DNA of 14,839 nucleotides from Holophaga sp. (GTDB taxonomy: Bacteria; Acidobacteriota; Holophagae; Holophagales; Holophagaceae): contig JARLGP010000100.1 of NCBI GenBank assembly GCA_031292735.1, forward strand, positions 1-14,839, written 5' to 3'. The notes below the pieces were generated by a model. The model had not been told where the DNA came from. It saw nothing but the letters and a program-made list of their open reading frames with translations, and ran no database searches. This document shows, one piece after another, positions 12,199-14,839 of the stretch (position 1 is the first letter of the stretch; each line of letters starts with the position of its first letter). A program made the translations under genes and the position numbers.

Positions 12199-14145
12199 TC
12201 ATGGGTTGGGGAAGGCGGGGACGTTCTGGTCCAGGAGATCGTCTTCCGCGCGGCTGGCCGCATTGATCTCCAGATCGACCCTGATTCGAGCCCTCAGGGC
12301 CGCCGCCGCATCTCGAACGAAGGCCTCGGTGGCGAGCCCATCCGCAGCCACCTCACGCTCCGCGGGGAGGCCCTTGGTTTCGGACTTCCCCGCGTAGGCC
12401 TCAAGCCAGGCCCGGGCCTCGAAATGGTCCAGCTCCCTGAGGTCCACCCCCTCCAGGGTGGCCTGTTTCTCCTCCCGGTCCTCCGGGCTGCGCAGGGGCT
12501 CCAGGACCATGGGCCAGAACCCGTCCGGCTCCATGGCCCCCTTCAATGCGAATTCAATGGGCTCAGGCAGGGGCGAATGGTCCTCGGGCCCGGAAAGCGT
12601 CTTGACCCATTCCTTCCTGTCCTGGGTCCATGGCTCCTGCAGTGCGGCGAGGTCCCACTCGGCAGCGAGCGCCCTGACCATTCCGCGTATTTCCATGAAC
12701 ATCTCGTGGCGCCGCGCCAGATTCTTGGCCAACGGCAGGCGACCCGTCTCAAGCCCGATCATCTCCTTTCGACTTTCGGCAAGGTGCCGCAGGGCGTGGG
12801 ACTGGGCGATGGCCAGGGTCATGCTGCCGCGGATGGTCATGGTTTCATCGAGGTGGCTTGCGAGTTCCTCGATCGTACTCTGGAAATCGTCGGCTGCTTG
12901 GCTGTCAACCCGCGGATGACCGCTGGCCACCAGGGTGTCCCATTCCGCACCCCTCGCTTCTAGGCTGGAAAAGCCTGCGGAACAGAGGTGCCTGGATTGC
13001 AGGAGCTCACGAAGAACCTCGGTCAGGGCCGCGGTCGACTCGGGTGGATGACCCTTCCAAAAATCCACCAGAGTGGTGCTGGTTGGATCCTTGGCATAGA
13101 AGTCCCGCCAGAAGCGGAGAATCAGGGTGGACTTATGCGGGGCAGGGGTCAGGGTGACGGCTTCATGGTCCCGCAAGGCCTTGGGAACGGCGGGGGGCGG
13201 CTGAGGCAAGCTCAAGGGAGCCTGGGAAGGCCTGGAAGAGCTTGGGGGAGGCGCCTTCTGGCCAGGACCGGACGGCCCCTCCAGAGGGGGCACCGGCAGG
13301 GCAAGGGACAGTTCCGGGGGGGCAGGCACCACCTCCAGGTCGAGCCAGGCGCCGTGGGTGGGATCCTCGGCATGCTGGGCGTGGAACCGGACCCGCGTGG
13401 GCGCAAAGCCCGGGCGGGGAGCGAAGAAGATGGTAGCGCTTCCGGGGCCGTGATGATCGACGGTGGTGCCGTAGGCCACCAACCAGACCCATGAACTCAC
13501 CTTCCGGCTCTGGGAAGAAGCGTTCAGGCAATAGATGGGCCCGGATGGCGACGAGGTGACCCAGGCGGCGATGGCAACCTCGGCCAGTGCCGGGGCGCCG
13601 CTGGGCATGGTTGCGAAAAACACCCGGTCGGAAGGGATTTGCACCGATTCCTGCTTCGACACCCGGATCAGGACCCTCCCGTCACCCATGAAGGGGCTCG
13701 TTTGGGCGCTCGTATGGAAACTCAACAACCCCGCGCGATAGGAACCCTCATTGTCGCGGTAGCGAACGAACATGTTATGGAAAAGGATTGGACCAAGCTG
13801 CTCCCTGGACAGGCTGGACAAGGCTGGCCCTCGCCCCATGGCATCATGGGCGAAATCAATCCAGCGGAGTCTCCCGCGATCCGCCAGGACCGTGGGACCA
13901 CCGACGGCCACCTGCAGTCCTAAAGCCCTGTCGTCCTTGCTGTCAACCAGCCTCGCCAGGACCACCTCCGAGGGATGGGTTGCCGATGCCAAACCGTAGA
14001 TCCGGCCTGCCACCAGGCCACTTTCGTGCGACAGCCGGGCATGGAAGGGCGCAGGGACGGCATTGCCCAAAAGGCACCAGTCCTTGGTTGCCATGGCCGA
14101 GGTTGACATTAGAAAACTCAACGCAATCACTGACTTGATATTCAT
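12199..14145 (-). CDS. Large secreted protein of unknown function
   Basis: I do not recognise this family. The protein is 648 residues from the ATG chosen by a GGGGGAG ribosome site 5 bases upstream. Residues 1-19 are a signal peptide (IKSVIALSFLMSTSAMA), so it should be periplasmic or secreted. Residues 20 to about 272 look beta-rich, with single cysteines at 24 and 206 that might pair. Residues 273-335 are a proline/serine-rich linker. Residues 336 to the end are mostly helical and charged, with no membrane segment and a cysteine at 388. No catalytic motif, lipobox or cell-wall anchor was seen. Base composition is lower (one sampled stretch 57 % G+C against about 70 % in the dehydrogenase gene) and third-position bias is weaker, suggesting acquisition or relaxed selection. 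Neighbours give no clear functional hint. Confidence 0.72.
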   Translation of the reverse strand: MNIKSVIALSFLMSTSAMATKDWCLLGNAVPAPFHARLSHESGLVAGRIYGLASATHPSEVVLARLVDSKDDRALGLQVAVGGPTVLADRGRLRWIDFAHDAMGRGPALSSLSREQLGPILFHNMFVRYRDNEGSYRAGLLSFHTSAQTSPFMGDGRVLIRVSKQESVQIPSDRVFFATMPSGAPALAEVAIAAWVTSSPSGPIYCLNASSQSRKVSSWVWLVAYGTTVDHHGPGSATIFFAPRPGFAPTRVRFHAQHAEDPTHGAWLDLEVVPAPPELSLALPVPPLEGPSGPGQKAPPPSSSRPSQAPLSLPQPPPAVPKALRDHEAVTLTPAPHKSTLILRFWRDFYAKDPTSTTLVDFWKGHPPESTAALTEVLRELLQSRHLCSAGFSSLEARGAEWDTLVASGHPRVDSQAADDFQSTIEELASHLDETMTIRGSMTLAIAQSHALRHLAESRKEMIGLETGRLPLAKNLARRHEMFMEIRGMVRALAAEWDLAALQEPWTQDRKEWVKTLSGPEDHSPLPEPIEFALKGAMEPDGFWPMVLEPLRSPEDREEKQATLEGVDLRELDHFEARAWLEAYAGKSETKGLPAEREVAADGLATEAFVRDAAAALRARIRVDLEINAASRAEDDLLDQNVPAFPNP

Positions 14146-14338
14146 TCGGGCTCCCCCATAAGGAAATGAGTCATGCCCGTCAATGGTTTCCCCCAAATTC
14201 AAACCTGCATGCGTTTGGATCCGGCCTGAGGCTGGAACACCTGCTCCCTGGAGGCCGTGGCCAAGGTCGTGAACCCGTTCCTCCCGGGGGCGAGACGGAC
14301 GCCGCAATAAGACTCGCGAGGGCTTCCAGGCCGCAAGC
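14146..14338. other. Intergenic region between GT9 gene and large secreted protein gene
   Basis: About 190 bases with no convincing gene. It holds the ribosome site of the large secreted protein and presumably its promoter. I found no strong terminator for the glycosyltransferase gene; CTCGCGAG at 14322-14329 is only a short palindrome. Base composition is mixed and no repeat was seen. Confidence 0.5.
14151..14157 (-). promoter_or_regulatory. Ribosome binding site deciding the start of the large secreted protein
   Basis: GGGGGAG on the minus strand lies 5 bases before the ATG at 14145. A longer reading from 14307 exists, but only this ATG gives a signal peptide directly at the N-terminus. 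A TTGACG/TATGGG pair with 17-base spacing lies just upstream, but its -10 would overlap this ribosome site, so I do not annotate it as a promoter. Confidence 0.7.
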
Positions 14339-14839
14339 TCAGCGGCTGTCCTCCGCCATCAGCGCCAGCAGCAGGCTCATCACTCGCTCCGGGCGGATCC
14401 GGTGGGCGTCGCCGACGGTCTGGAACCCGGCGCCGGGCTGGTCCTCGGTGTCCAGGAACGATCCCCGCACCGAGATCGCCCGGGGGCCCAGGGGGTAGAT
14501 CAGCGGCTCCGGGGAAACCCCGTTGAGCATGACCGTGGGCCGGCCGGTGGCCGCGGCGGTGTGGACCAGGCCGGTGTCCACCGCGACGTTGCCGGCGGCG
14601 CCGTGCTGGAGGGCGCAGGCCTCGGGGATGGTGGTCTGGCCGGTGAGGTCGAAGGAGCCCGGCACGGCGGCGCACAGCCGGCGGCCCAGGTCGCACTCGT
14701 CGGGGCCGCCCAGCCACACCGGCGCGAAGCCGCGGGCCTGCAGCAGGCGGGCCAGGGCCGGCCACTTCTCCTCCTCCGGGAACCAGCGCTTGGCGTCGCC
14801 GCGGGTGCCGAACCCGAGGGTCACGTAGGGCCCGCCGGC
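14339..14839 (-). CDS. Glycosyltransferase family 9 (heptosyltransferase-like), C-terminal part
   Basis: The gene enters from the right edge; its N-terminal half is outside the window and the frame is open to the last base. The visible part is the C-terminal, nucleotide-sugar-binding Rossmann domain of a GT9 enzyme. It begins with a strand and loop (PYVTLGFGTRGDAKRWF) analogous to the LHPGAR..KRWP stretch of heptosyltransferases. It includes WLGGPDECDLG and FDLTGQTTIPEACAL, then the family signature AVDTGLVHTAAATGRPTVMLNG with D-T-G-x-x-H-x-A. GT9 enzymes add heptose or related sugars to lipopolysaccharide core or other surface glycans at the cytoplasmic face of the inner membrane. The acceptor cannot be judged. 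The asparagine in MLNG, where the family often has F-G, is a small difference. The gene is followed by 193 bases of non-coding sequence. Confidence 0.85.
   Translation of the reverse strand, partial: AGGPYVTLGFGTRGDAKRWFPEEEKWPALARLLQARGFAPVWLGGPDECDLGRRLCAAVPGSFDLTGQTTIPEACALQHGAAGNVAVDTGLVHTAAATGRPTVMLNGVSPEPLIYPLGPRAISVRGSFLDTEDQPGAGFQTVGDAHRIRPERVMSLLLALMAEDSR

Noticed and set aside
14166..14498. Plus-strand open frame crossing the intergenic region and the end of the glycosyltransferase gene
   Set aside because: No ribosome site, no domain, and more than half of it is antisense to a gene with a clear GT9 signature.

Overview
The window comes from a GC-rich bacterium (roughly 65-70 % in most genes) with ordinary bacterial gene packing. 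The mix is serine synthesis, an HD-GYP c-di-GMP hydrolase, a LytS/LytTR two-component pair, a lactate/glycolate-type flavoprotein with a CCG iron-sulfur partner, pseudopilin/ComEA-like genes and a GT9 glycosyltransferase. This would suit an anaerobic or facultative organic-acid oxidiser. My best guess is Acidobacteriota class Holophagae (Geothrix/Holophaga-like), but that is an impression from gene content and codon bias. A delta- or betaproteobacterial origin is not excluded.

Left part (1-4700). The window opens inside a short-form serA, followed at once by serC and a strong rho-independent terminator. Convergent to these lies an HD-GYP phosphodiesterase gene on the minus strand with its own recognisable promoter. 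A plus-strand cluster then runs comEA-like helix-hairpin-helix protein, GspH/FimT-type minor pseudopilin and RadC, with overlapping or SD-coupled starts.

Middle part (4763-10932). A five-gene plus-strand block holds a LytS-type sensor kinase, a LytTR response regulator, a DASS-family carboxylate transporter, a GlcD-type FAD-linked 2-hydroxyacid dehydrogenase and its GlcF/HdrD-type iron-sulfur partner. The only sizeable gap, between regulator and transporter, carries three direct repeats spaced exactly 21 bp apart, the spacing used by tandem LytTR-domain binding sites. The simplest reading is a self-contained sense, import and oxidise module for a small (hydroxy)carboxylate. This is the most interesting system in the window.

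Right part (10943-14839). All genes are on the minus strand and are not tightly coupled. They are a flavodoxin-like iron-sulfur flavoprotein that appears to lack about 50 internal residues, preceded by a promoter and a near-perfect operator palindrome; a small secreted protein resembling the N-terminal domain of M35 metallopeptidases; a large secreted protein I do not recognise, with lower GC; and the C-terminal part of a GT9 glycosyltransferase cut by the window end. No tRNA, rRNA, CRISPR array or insertion sequence was seen. No gene-free stretch exceeds 300 bases; the longest (2929-3159 and 14146-14338) hold promoter and leader sequence only.
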